Assembly (NCBI RefSeq): GCF_010015445.1
Contig: NC_053119.1
Coordinates: 24,405,883-24,469,882, forward strand
Source: Perca fluviatilis
Taxonomy: Eukaryota > Chordata > Actinopteri > Perciformes > Percidae
Length of the DNA stretch: 64,000 bases
Reading direction: 5' to 3'
Shown: piece after piece, positions 37,612 to 48,129 of the stretch
Numbering within the stretch: position 1 is the stretch's first letter
Layout: each line of letters starts with the position of its first letter
Position numbers and translations under genes: made by a program
Notes under the pieces: generated by a model
The model's input: the letters and a program-made list of their open reading frames with translations, nothing else
What the model was told of the DNA's origin: nothing
The model's database searches: none

Positions 37612-37990
37612 CTAGGGATGTTGGCCTGCCCACTTTGGTCCAGACTGAAATATCTCAACAGCAATTGGATGAATTTGCTACATATGGCATTCTGTATAGA
37701 CACTCATGGTCCCAAGGAGATAAAGCCTTTTTCTGTAGCATCACAATTATGTTGACTATTTTGAGTGTTTAGTAAAATGTCTTGACAACTATATGGTTTG
37801 CCAAGGAATTAGGAGCAGGCATTCATGTCCTTTTCAGGATGAAGTGTAATAACTTTGTGAGAGCCATTATTAGGTCAAGATTTTCTTTTTTTGTCCAGTA
37901 CTTTGGTTTTTGACCAAGTACCTGCCAAATGTTTGACATTCCTAACAGCCTCAGCTGTGTTTAATGCTAATTAGCAATCATTAGATCTTC
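37612..37990. repeat. Teleost interspersed repeat (TTGGTCCAGACTGAAATATC type)
   Basis: It contains TTGGTCCAGACTGAAATATC, TCAACAGCAATTGGATGAAT, GACACTCATGGTCCC, then GTCCAGTACTTTGGTTTTTG and CCTCAGCTGTGTTTAATGCT. I recognise this as a frequent fish dispersed repeat, with an internal duplication of the CTCAACAACTATTGGATG-like unit. It has no coding sequence, and its class is not decided here. Confidence 0.5.
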
Positions 37991-40900
37991 CAGTAGCCTA
38001 CCTAAATATTGTAATGCAGGTCAACATGACAACATACTTAGTATATGACATTGTCTATAATTCTTTTTACACTGTCAGACAAGAATGGATCATTTAAATC
38101 TGATGTTCTGTAAAAAATTATCATGGCTCAAACCTTAAATAATCATGACATACTGCACACGCTGTCGACAGTGAACTATTTATTTTAGAGCTGTGTTAGC
38201 TCTATTTACTGCGGTATCAGCAGCAATCTCTGGTTACCACAGATTCTCTATGCACTGTAATCACCTATTTTAGAGCATTATAGTAGAAATGTAAACACAT
38301 TCACACACTGCACTGCAACTAATTTCTTCAGGCATAGCCCCAGGTGGTGTCCAGTCATTTGAAAGATTTCAGAAAAAAATAAATACTGGTAACTAAACAG
38401 ATCATTTAGATAGATACAGGGTAAAAGGTCTGTTGGTGCTCAGGGCATGCCCTGTGGCAAAGACTGGATATAATTGTCTCACCCTGAATTGAGATGTCTG
38501 AACTTTGACAGCCTAGGAGAGTGGGGTGAAAGAAAACGGCAGGAGAGAGGAGAAGGGACAAGTCATGGTCTCACACAACACTGTTTAGTACATTGAACTC
38601 CAAAAAGGCAACTAATGGCCCAATATAACATGTGAAACTGGACATCATTTATTAAATACAGTCTGTAAAGAAGACATGAAAAATAATCAAGCAACACCTC
38701 ATGACAGGAATGAAGCGATACATATGTTAAATGTATTGTTGAAAGTCATTCCTAATCGCATTTTAATCACTCAATTATACAGCGGCATTTGAAATTCGGA
38801 GTGACACGGCTAAGGCTAATCATTAGCCGAGTTAAGTGTGGGCCAGAGGATAACAAAAGTCAAGACATAAGCATGAGGAATCCCCATAGGCATGTATTAT
38901 ACAGCCATCTGTATCTGTACATCAATCTCATGGAATGACATACAGGACGTCTGCGAAGGAGACATTTAATGCCTTGTCAAAACATTACCCCTGTGACTGT
39001 TCTCCCTAACTTTGACAGACTACCTTGTCAAGGCATGGAGCGTTTTATGTCTCCCATCTGCCTCGTCCTGCTGACAGGCGGCTGAGTCAGACAGTCTGGC
39101 CTGAGAATGGATGCATAGCGCCACACTCAAACACACACACTCACTGACCCATTTACCTTTTTATTTCTTCACTTACACAATGCACAGCTCATGTGATGTA
39201 TTACTCTTGTGCGTTATCAATCTCTTTACTTCCAAATTCTGTCATGAAACTATGATTGTAGGGCTACAGTCACAGTCCTAATCAATTCAAAGCTTCACGA
39301 GGCATGACAAATTAGTCTGACTTAAAATAGAATGAAAACTATGAGACAACTGGTTTTCTATTGCTGTTGAGCTATAAACACTGGTATGACACATTCTGTG
39401 CCTAAAAGATACGTTTGGATTTGCCTTTGCCTTAATATAACACTCATATGCCATATGTGCGTTGAGAGAGTTATTGGTTGCTGTAATCAGTCTTCCTGTC
39501 CACACTGGCTGTGAAGCGATACTTTCTGCACAACTGCAGTTTAAACCTGCAATAACTGTGAACAAGCTGTGAACACAACACTATCACTACGTATATCACT
39601 AAATATCATCACCTTTCATGTTGATATGGCAAACATTTTAGCAAACAAATGCTTATTTACACTTCCAGCAGTTACGGAGCAACATTTATTTTGAGTCATG
39701 TTTCTGTCCACGTAACGAATTTAGGTCCAATATTCACTCTCCTTTTAGCTCTGGTTTTGGTCTATACCAACTCCTCAAGGAAATATCTGGCTCCGACAGC
39801 TAAATGCTCCACTGTGTTGCAGTTGAACCACGTCTAAAATTCCCTCCGGTTCTGTATGAACACACCTTAAAACTGCCTACACATCATACGCGGTAAAACG
39901 CGGTTCCATAGTTTTCCTATGGGGAGAGCGCTGCGGCCCAACTAGGTAAAGTGCTACCCATGGCGTGGCACACTGCTCCGAATTGCTGCTGTGCACTGCA
40001 CTCAAAATTCTAATTATTTCAGCTTTGACCTATTTGCCGCTGATTTTTCAAGGCACAACCAATGCCAGAACGTTCCTGCGCTGTGCTTTGCCTCTCTGCT
40101 CTGTGCCCTACCTCACAGTTTTGCTGCGGATCATGTCTAGTCGTCTTAAGAAACAAGAGGCAAAATGTACAGTCCTTGTCCTGTGCAAAAATGCATTCTG
40201 AAGTTCAGCCAAAGCTAAATATGAATCTTCGGCACAATCCGTCCGTGAAATCCCACTTCCTACACAGTTTATAAAGTGAAGGCAGGGTATTCCCTTTTCA
40301 TAGTGGACATTCATCTAAGATCATGTAAGGTAGCAGGAGGTGGCACAGTCCCCTGGGAAATCTGCCTCCCTTCCCTTATTCGTGTGGCTGCACTGACAGA
40401 CTGAACTATTGTCAGTAGGAAGGCATCAGGAATGTTATGTGGGGTTAGGAAACGTGCATGAAGCCGACATCTATCTTAATTAATCCATAGTAATTACACC
40501 ACCGTCACACAACTACACTCCATATTCATAGCATCATGTATAGTCTCTCATTGGAGTTACCACACATTTTCCTATTTTTAGCACTGCCTGTCAATTCTAT
40601 GTGAGCGTAAGCCTCTGACTCCATTCTCCAAGCAAACAAACAAGCACAGTTCAAGCAATTAACCCTCTTCTGTTTTGATTTGGTTCCAGGGTAAGTTTTC
40701 CCCCCCAAATTATTTTGACATGTGTAAATTTCACCTTCTGGATTAAATAATGAAACATGACAGGTCCCACCTGTGGGGTGACAATATCAAACAGACGCCC
40801 TCAGGGTAAAAAGAAAAATACATACAAATAAACACAAGTGACAGAAACATACACATTTTGATTGATCATCTGAATAGTTTATTGTCTTTTTCAGTGAGGG

Positions 40901-41304
40901 TGAACATATCCCTGACCCTAATATTAATGAGTTGAAATCACTTTGTTCATGTAAACAACCACACAATTATCGACTAGCACTGGAGTAGGGAGAAATTACC
41001 AGTCCAACCTGCAACTGCCACGTCTTATAAAACCTTTTTCCCTCTTTGTGTTTGCTGGTAATTTTGATGAAAACCTTTATGTTTGCTCTTCATGTTGAAT
41101 GGCGAGTGGAAAAACAATCAATTGTGTCTTTTAATGAATGAGGACTGAAGTTAATTATTTTTCATGGAAAGCAAATATGTTGAGGCGAAAAAAGTGGAGG
41201 TCACAAATCACACTGATAGTCACAACTGATGTATGCTTTGGTAGCATGTGCTAATTTATCATCATTAAAATAATGGAGGTGTATTGAAATCAGGTTTGAA
41301 TTTG
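37991..41304. other. Unassigned sequence
   Basis: No gene or defined element was found. A CpG-containing stretch at 39840-39970 (CATACGCGGTAAAACGCGG) may be a repeat remnant. The stretch at 40700-41150 is non-repetitive and could be conserved non-coding sequence, an impression only. Confidence 0.4.
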
Positions 41305-41532
41305 TCTTGCTTTGCCAGACCATCCACAAGCTGTGAAGCGGAGGAGGCTCTGGTTACTCCACATGGAATGGAGAAAAACCTGCTCTGTTTTTTTGGCATT
41401 TCTTTAAACCAATCACAATCATCATGGGCGGCGCTAAGCCCCACACGGAGCAGCTGCAAAATAGTTGTGCGAGAGAAAACTCAGATTGGACAGAAAGACT
41501 AGCTAGCTGTCTCAATTTACCATGCAGAGATC
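41305..41532. mobile_element. Older MITE, left part (outermost layer of nest)
   Basis: GCCAGACCATCCACAAGCTG, a GAAGCGGAGGAGGCTCTGG block and CAATCACAATCATCATGGGC are recognised as a common fish MITE. It is interrupted at CAGAGATC by a hAT element and resumes at 46619 with CAGAGATCTGAGGAGCAGTT. Joining the two sides across the duplicated octamer gives continuous repeat sequence. Confidence 0.6.
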
Positions 41533-42671
41533 CAGGGACGTAACTAGGATTTAAAGACAGTGGGTGCTTAGCCCCTAGGGTATTTGTAACTTGCGTTTGC
41601 AAAATCTTTGCACTCACATCTTTTGTTACTGTATTAGAGCTACACTTATTTCAACAACCAGTTAAGAAACCAATATGTTAACAAGTAAAAAATGAGAGAC
41701 ATATCCTCTTCTTCCATTTCTACTCAGTTCAACAAAAGTTACTGTAATGTTAGCTTTTAGACACATCAAAGCTGCATGGGGGAATGTACTTAGGCCAGAC
41801 TTTGCTCCTGATGAGTTCTTATGTAAGCAATGACTTAAATGCTATCTGTTTGCTCATGTAAATATGTGATAAAGTAATAGCATACAGTAATATATCTAAT
41901 TCATCTCTCTATAAGATAAGTTGTCCAAAGAATGCTATGTCGGAATGGTTCAGAGTGTCATTTCGCTGTGTAGTTTGGCTTGCATAAAGTATAACCCAAG
42001 AACCAGAATTTTAAGGCCTACATTTAGGCAACATGTACATATTTATTTAATTAATCACAGCCAATGAATGCTGTGCAGTGTTGAAAAGCATGAATATAGC
42101 TAGCATATATACAATAAATATAATGAAATAATTTAGTTTAGGCTATGCCAGAGTGCCTAGACCTGCCAACAAATGCTTATTGTTAGAAGAAAACAAAACA
42201 CCCCACATTTCTTTAGACCTATAGACCACTACTGAACTTAATCACGCCGGCTCCCTCAGAATCAACTGCCCTGCCAATCTCCTGCTTCTCTTTCTCTCTT
42301 CGAATAAAATATCTTCCAATATCCATCTGCTCAATGAATTGAAGGATACACCGGTACAATAGCATTAACAGGGACCCTATGACATTTAGTTTTCAGTAAC
42401 AACATTCTATGGGGACTGATATCGTTTTAGAATACGATAGAGATAGGCTATATTATTGCCAATGAATAAAGAGGTGTGGATAGCTTGCTAGGTTATTATT
42501 TCTTGTATTTCACTAGTCACTAGCTAGACTATTGTTTTCCATAGCAAACCAAAATATCTCCTTTCCTTTACCTCAAGAAAACGTAGCTAAAGGTAAGCAG
42601 GTCATTAAAAACAACTTACAATTTCACTCTGTATCACCCACTATGTGTAATCAATCTTCCTTCACCATTCA

Positions 42672-42673
<2 letters not shown>

Positions 42674-42746
<73 letters not shown>

Positions 42747-42766
42747 GTGCGTGTGTGCGTGTGTGC
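42674..42766. repeat. (GT)n microsatellite with GCGTGT end
   Basis: Pure GT to about 42740, then GTGTGC units. The bases just before it (CACCATTCATCTGTGTG) are found inverted near 46443-46475 inside the same hAT element. Confidence 0.95.
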
Positions 42767-43106
42767 ATGCAGTAGCGCGTTCAGACCAAAGAGTAACGAC
42801 GAGACGAGATGAATCCCCCAGTTACTTGCAACGCTCCGGTCTGAAAGCTGCCAGTTCACACCAATGCAACAGGATGGTGCATCATCTTGATAGCACAATG
42901 ACTCCTTGTACTTTGTATTTTGTAGATGGATATATATCATATATACAGTACAGGCCAAAAGTTTGGAAACACCTTCTCATTCAATGTGTTTCCTTTATTT
43001 TCATGACTATTTACATTGTAGATTCTCACTGAAGGCATCAAAACTATGAATGAACACGTGGAATTATGTACTTAACAAAAAAGTGTGAAATAACTGAAAA
43101 CATGTC

Positions 43107-44104
43107 TTATATTCTAGTTTCTTCAAAGTAGCCACCCTTTGCTCTGTTTGGCATTCTCTTGATGAGCTTCAAGAGGTAGTCACCTGAAATGGTTTTCCAA
43201 CAGTCTTGAAGGAGTTCCCAGATATGCTTAGCACTTGTTGGCCCTTTTGCCTTCACTCTGCGGTCCAGCTCACCCAAAACCATCTCGATTGGGTTCAGGT
43301 CCGGTGACTGTGGAGGCCAGGTCATCTGGCGCAGCACTTCATCACTCTCCTTCTTGGTCAAATAGCCCTTACACAGCCTGGAGGTGTGTTTGGGTCTGTT
43401 GAAAAATAAATGATGGTCCAACTAAACGCAAACCGGATGGGATGGCATGTCGCTGCAGGATGCTGTGGTAGCCATGCTGGTTCAGTATGCCTTCAATTTT
43501 GAATAAATCCCCAACAGTGTCACCAGCAAAGCACCCCCACACCATCACACCTCCTCCTCCATGCTTCACAGTGGGAACCAGGCATGTAGAATCCATCCGT
43601 TCACCTTCTCTGTGTCGCACAAAGACACGGCGGTTAGAACCAAAGATCTCAAATTTGGACTCATCAGACCAAAGCACAGATTTCCACTGGTCTAATGTCC
43701 ATTCCTTGTGTTTCTTGGCCCAAACAAATCTCTTCTGCTTGTTATCTCTCCTTAGCAGTGGTTTCCTAGCAGCTATTTGACCATGAAGGCCTGATTCGCG
43801 CAGTCTCCTCTTAACAGTTGTTCTAGAGATGTGTCTGCTGCTAGAACTCTGTGTGGCATTCATCTGGTCTCTGATCTGAGCTGCTGTTAACTTGCGATTT
43901 CTGAGGCTGGTGACTCGGATGAACTTATCCTCAGCAGCAGAGGTGACTCTTGGTCTTCCTTTCCTGGGGCGGTCCTCATGTGAGCCAGTTTCGTAGTAGC
44001 GCTTGATGGTTTTTGCGAATGTACTTGGGGACTGACTGACCTTCATTTGTTAAAGTAATGATGGCCACTCGTTTCTCTTTACTTAGCTGATTGGTTCTTG
44101 CCAT
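43107..44104 (-). pseudogene. Tc1 transposase, inactivated by two frame breaks
   Basis: The ATG at 44104 begins MARTNQLSKEKRVAIITLTN. A frame break follows at about 44010-44030. Then come TIKRYYETGSHEDRPRKGRP, a GRPR AT-hook-like block, VLWSDESKFEIFG (first catalytic aspartate) and VKHGGGGVMVWGCF. Near 43400 a 7-base deletion (judged against the usual DNDPKHT codons) removes the first residue of the second catalytic aspartate motif and shifts the frame. The last part, [18 protein letters not shown], keeps the glutamate. The intact enzyme cuts and pastes the element at TA sites. This copy cannot. Confidence 0.93.
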
Positions 44105-44260
44105 AATATGAATTCTAACAGTTGTCCAATAGGGCTGTCGGCTGTGTATCAACCTGACTTCTGCACAACACAACTGATGGTCCCAACCCCATTAATAAGG
44201 GAAAAAATTCCACTAATTAACCCTGACAAGGCACACCTGTGAAGTGAAAACCATTTCAGG

Positions 44261-45070
44261 CAGTCCCTCCAGAAAAACGCGATTATGCGATCGCATAATT
44301 CAATGCATAATCAGTCAAAGTCCGCATATTCATGCGGGGGCCGCATTTTTTCAAATATCCCGCACTTTTGCCGCATAAATGGCTGATTTCCGTGCAAAAT
44401 ATGCGGTGCTTGCATGATTTAATAATCCCTGCATTTTCGTTGCAAAAAAAGTCACATATAGCTTAGCAGAAAGTTGAAAAAATGTTGCGTTTACTTCACA
44501 CAAGAGAAGCCATTTTCCCCTGTTGCCATGGGAACGTTATGAAGTGACATAATTACGCGACGTGAACATCATCGAAAAGCAGGTGTTGGAGATTGAATTT
44601 GACATGTACTTTGAGTCTCTTCAGATGGTATCCAATAAGAAAGCTATCTTAATATCTGATATTATCTGAAATTTCTTTGTTTAAGTGCTCCTGCTGTCTA
44701 TATTATTAACGATTTTTAAAAGTCTGTCTCTTTTGTATCTTTTATTTCCCTCTAGCTATTACTTTTATTTTTACTTTAATATTATATTATTTGTATATAT
44801 TTTTGTATCTTATTTTTTTACTTATTGTAATGAATATCTGTAAACTATTTTTGGAAATTAAGTTTAAAAAAAGCAGGGTGTTGGGGGAATCACTTTTTCT
44901 TCTCTTTTTCATCAAACCGTAGTTTTTGCAAGTTCCCACAATTTTTGCAAGTTCCTGCATTTTTTGCAAGTTCCCACAATTTCATCGCATAAAATTGCAT
45001 AAATATCTCGCATATTTCATCGCATTTTTTAAGAAAACGTAGCCCATAATTAAAATTTTTTTTTTTTTTT
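44261..45070. mobile_element. MITE, copy 2, inside the Tc1
   Basis: It starts CAGTCCCTCCAGAAAAACGC, identical to copy 1 at 10841 over the first 20 bases. It tracks copy 1 through GATCGCATAATTCAATGCAT, CATGCGGGGGCCGCA and GCAGGGTGTTGGGGGAATCA. The right end is not clean: after CATAATTAAAA a T run replaces the expected end, and Tc1 sequence resumes near 45090. The left junction ATTTCAGG|CAGTCC lies in the Tc1 segment upstream of the transposase. An internal TTTTTGCAAGTTCC unit is triplicated near 44930-44980, unlike copy 1. Confidence 0.8.
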
Positions 45071-45519
45071 TGAGAAAAAACAAGGTTTTGCCAACTAATA
45101 AAAAAGCAAAAAAGGGTGGCTACTTTGAGGAATATAAAATATAAGACATGTTTTCAGTTATTTCACACTTTTGTTAAGTACATAATTCCATATGTGTTCA
45201 TTCATAGTTTTGATGCCTTCAGTGAGAATCTACAATGTAAATAGTCATGAAAATAAAGAAAACGCATTGAATGAGAAGGTGTGTCCAAACGTTTGGCCTG
45301 TACTGTATATGTCTAAATATGAATGGGGATACGGTTAGTGATAATGAGATGCTTGATGTAGTTGCAGAATCTTTGATTCTCTGCTTTCTTTTAATGTTGC
45401 TTGGCTCTCTTCAGTAGCTAGCTCTGTACCTCGCTCATCCACATACCATTACCATGCACGTGGGCGCTCGTTGAGCCACCACTGCCATTTCGACCAGCTG
45501 ACAGTTAATTAAAACAGAC

Positions 45520-46434
45520 CAGACGTGTATAAAGTACTAGAGACCCATACAATCAAAAAAGTGTCTTGAGTAGAAGTTGAAGTGCTCTTTAAGCACCACA
45601 CTTAATTAGAAGTACTAAAGTATTCAACATTTTTTATACTTAAGTATTGCAAGTAGTTTATTTTAGTACTGAAAGTAAAAGTACAAGTATTGTGTTATTT
45701 AGTTATTAAAGAAAGCAGTCAAAAGTTTGAATATCATATTGTTTATATTATTTCAAATGTTTAGCCTAGCTAAGGCTGTAGCCAAAGGAATTAACACATA
45801 TTAAATATATTATATTAAAAATAACAAATATTAACAAATACTGAAATAAAATGTACAATTATCACACTGTGCAAGTAAAATGAACATCCTCTCCAGCACA
45901 GTAACGATTAAAGCCCCAAAAACGTATCACACACTAGCTAGTAACGTGTGATGAACAGGAAAGTTAGCAAGCTAGCAACATACAGATAAAGTAGCAGCTT
46001 CACATCACAGAGTCAAACGGTTAACATTCAGTACTCACTGCAGACTGAAACAACTCAGGAATAGTTTAATCTGGTGCAACAATAGCTAAATAGAAAGAGT
46101 ACATACTTACATCGTCTCTGACTACTGAACAGGCAACCGTAATGAAAAGAAACACGACGCGATCTCTGAGATTTCTTACGTAACTAACGTTGAGGTAGCT
46201 AGACACACAGAACCACAACAGTCTCCGTAGCGTGAGGAATTCACAACAGTAACGAGTAACGATGCAGCGCATAAAAAATGTATCGGAGTAAAAGTATTTC
46301 ATTCATCGGAAATATGTACTCAAGTAAAAGTGGAAGTAGGAGAAAAAAATAATACTCCAGTAGAGTACAGATACAGCCTTTTAGTACTTAAGTACAGTAT
46401 TGAAGTAGTTCTACTTCGTTACTATACAGCTCTG
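45520..46434. mobile_element. Tol2-like hAT MITE, 915 bp, perfect 8-bp duplication
   Basis: The left end is CAGACGTGTATAAAGTACTA. The right end, reverse-complemented, is CAGAGCTGTATAGTAACGAA. AAACAGAC flanks it on both sides (45512-45519 and 46435-46442). Both subterminal regions are full of AGTAC, AAGTA and AGTAAAAGT motifs (for example TACTTAAGTATTGCAAGTAG), the style of Tol2-related hAT elements in fish. It encodes no transposase. The 78-codon frame at 46066-46302 has no domain. Confidence 0.9.
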
Positions 46435-46618
46435 AAACAGACACACCGACACACACAGATGAATGGTGAAGGAAGATTGATTCACCGTAGTTAGTGATAC
46501 AGAGTGCACTGTAAAAAAACATCAAAATATTATTGTTGTTCTTATTATTATTTAGGGGGGCTTAGGAACATTGTAGGGTAGCTTCAGTACCCCTAAAATA
46601 GGCCTAACGACGTCCCTG

Positions 46619-46700
46619 CAGAGATCTGAGGAGCAGTTAACCATAGTCCTCATAAATCCACTGAATTTAAAATTCCAACACAAAGAAAGCAGAAGGAAAC
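46619..46700. mobile_element. Older MITE, right part
   Basis: After the duplicated CAGAGATC, sequence continues TGAGGAGCAGTTAACCATAG and CTCATAAATCCACTGAATTT, matching the downstream half of the MITE that begins at 41305. Its right end is not clear. Confidence 0.55.
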
Positions 46701-46750
46701 AGAAATTTTACTATCATTGTGCAATGCCAAGAATTCATTCATGGTATGAT

Positions 46751-47854
46751 CAGAGCCTGTTTGTCAACAGGCAAACCAGGCGACTGCTTGGGGCCCCCGT
46801 CTGTGAGGGGGCCCCAAATCATTCCCTAGAAGCACAATAACCAAACTTTTGAATTGATGTAATGTTAAGTCAAACGAAAATGAAGAGGAATTTTCCTTCT
46901 GGGAGTGAAAAAGGGAAGAGAAAAAAGGATTATGATGAGAAAAGAAAGCAAGACAGTGGTAAGTAGAGCAGATAATGAAGATTACGTTGTGTAACAGTAA
47001 CTGTCTGAATGCTGTAATTTAGCCTTAACTAGTCTATGGGGGAGACACGTGAATAACTTTAGCTAGATATCATTAATGTTAGACTTATGGCTTTTATTCT
47101 TTCACGTTTTTGTTTTTACCACCTAGCAAGCAGTCCGCAGCTATGCTTGCTAGGTCCCCCGGGGACTGCAGCAGCAGCCTTGAGTGGGTGAAAAAAAAGA
47201 AAAAGTTGCGCTTATTGCTTTAATGAGCTTGTCCACTTAAAACGGCTCAGGCCTGGCTTTCCACTGACCTGTCAGTCTGTTCAGACAACATGCCCAGAGG
47301 TTACAGTTTCTTTAACCAGACTACAGGCCTATATCAGAGGGGGGCTGATGACAACTCTAGGTGTGGGACTGTTACGGATCCTGCAATGTGGTGAAATATA
47401 TCCAGTGACAAAGTAAAAAACAATTCTCATTGAAAGAGGGGCCTCTTCGTTTCACAACAATACAATCAGCAAGAGACTGTGGAATAGGTGTTTGAGTTCG
47501 CTCGTTTAAAAATGACATGTTGTGCAGCCGATTGCCTAAGTGGCACCACGAGAATGGCTGTTATAGTCATTATCAACCTTGATAAATTATAGGTAGGATA
47601 TTTGTTTTTACACTTTTTCAAAATGGTAATCCACCACGTTTCATGTATTGGTTTGTGTACATATCTGTACCCTAGTAGATTGTGTGTTTTCCTGTAATGC
47701 ACTATAAAGCACTGTACGCTCTTTGCGATAGTGGACGTGTAGGCTATTACTTGCGCATGCGTGCGTGTGTGTGTGTGTGTGTGTAGGGGATGGAGGGGGG
47801 CCCATTCCGATTTTGTGTCCAGGGCCCGTGGTCATGATAATCCTTCCCTGGCTG
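46751..47854 (+). mobile_element. hAT relic with transposase first exon
   Basis: The left part has CAGAGCCTGTTTGTC and AACCAGGCGACTGCTTGGGG. The right part has GGGGGGCCCATTCCGATTTT and GGGCCCGTGG, and ends near CCCTGGCTG, so GGGGCCC blocks face each other from both sides. No exact 8-bp duplication was found, so the ends are approximate. The interior carries one recognisable exon (46880-46956) but no catalytic domain. Confidence 0.55.
46880..46956 (+). pseudogene. hAT transposase first exon
   Basis: From the ATG at 46880 I read MKRNFPSGSEKGKRKKDYDE, then KRKQDSG, followed by GTAAGT, a textbook splice donor. This basic N-terminus is typical of the hAT transposases with a DUF4371-like domain that are widespread in fish. 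No downstream exons are present, so only the first exon survives. Confidence 0.6.
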
Positions 47855-48129
47855 CACTGTTTTTCATGGGCCAAATACAATTTGGAGCAAAACCTATACG
47901 GTTTTCCTCAACATATCAAATAGAACTGTAATATAGTAGGTATGTATATCCAGTAAAAAAAAGAGCTACTTTAAGGTTTTTTTAACGTTACGGTGTGTTT
48001 TGTACTTCGTGCCGTATTGCAATACTTTTTTTTCGGAGTCCCGGGGGGATAGCTGAATTGGTTTCTTTACCAACCCCCCTGTGCTGGATATGGTTTGATG
48101 GTTTATAATTTTCAATACAAATAAGTAAA
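47855..48129. other. Unassigned sequence
   Basis: Nothing recognised between the hAT relic and the L2 LINE. Confidence 0.5.

Larger units (their letters stand above)
42946..45305 (-). mobile_element. Tc1-like transposon with ~195-bp TIRs
   Basis: The ends are CAGTACAGGCCAAAAGTTTG (left, 42946) and its inverse CAAACGTTTGGCCTGTACTG (right, ending 45305), flanked by TA at 42944-42945 and 45306-45307. The terminal inverted repeats run 42946-43140 and 45112-45305. The transposase gene is on the minus strand. Removing the ~810-bp MITE at 44261-45070 leaves about 1.55 kb, the normal size for this family. It is inserted inside the hAT element. Confidence 0.95.
41533..46618. mobile_element. 5.1-kb hAT element holding three nested insertions
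   Basis: The left end is CAGGGACGTAACTAGG and the right end, reverse-complemented, is CAGGGACGTCGTTAGG. CAGAGATC flanks it exactly on both sides (41525-41532 and 46619-46626), a perfect 8-bp target duplication as made by hAT transposases. Subtracting the Tc1 (42946-45305) and the Tol2-like MITE (45520-46434) leaves about 1.8 kb of its own sequence. On the minus strand near 42265-42330 a short stretch reads MDIGRYFIRREKEKQEIG, which resembles a hAT transposase N-terminus, so it may be a degraded relic and not a simple MITE. Confidence 0.85.

Noticed and set aside
43487..43780. 97-codon plus-strand frame in the broken Tc1
   Set aside because: Antisense of the transposase coding region.
46751..47854. 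Exact hAT boundaries with an 8-bp duplication
   Set aside because: I compared several octamers around CAGAGCC and GGCTG and found no match, so the ends are reported as approximate only.
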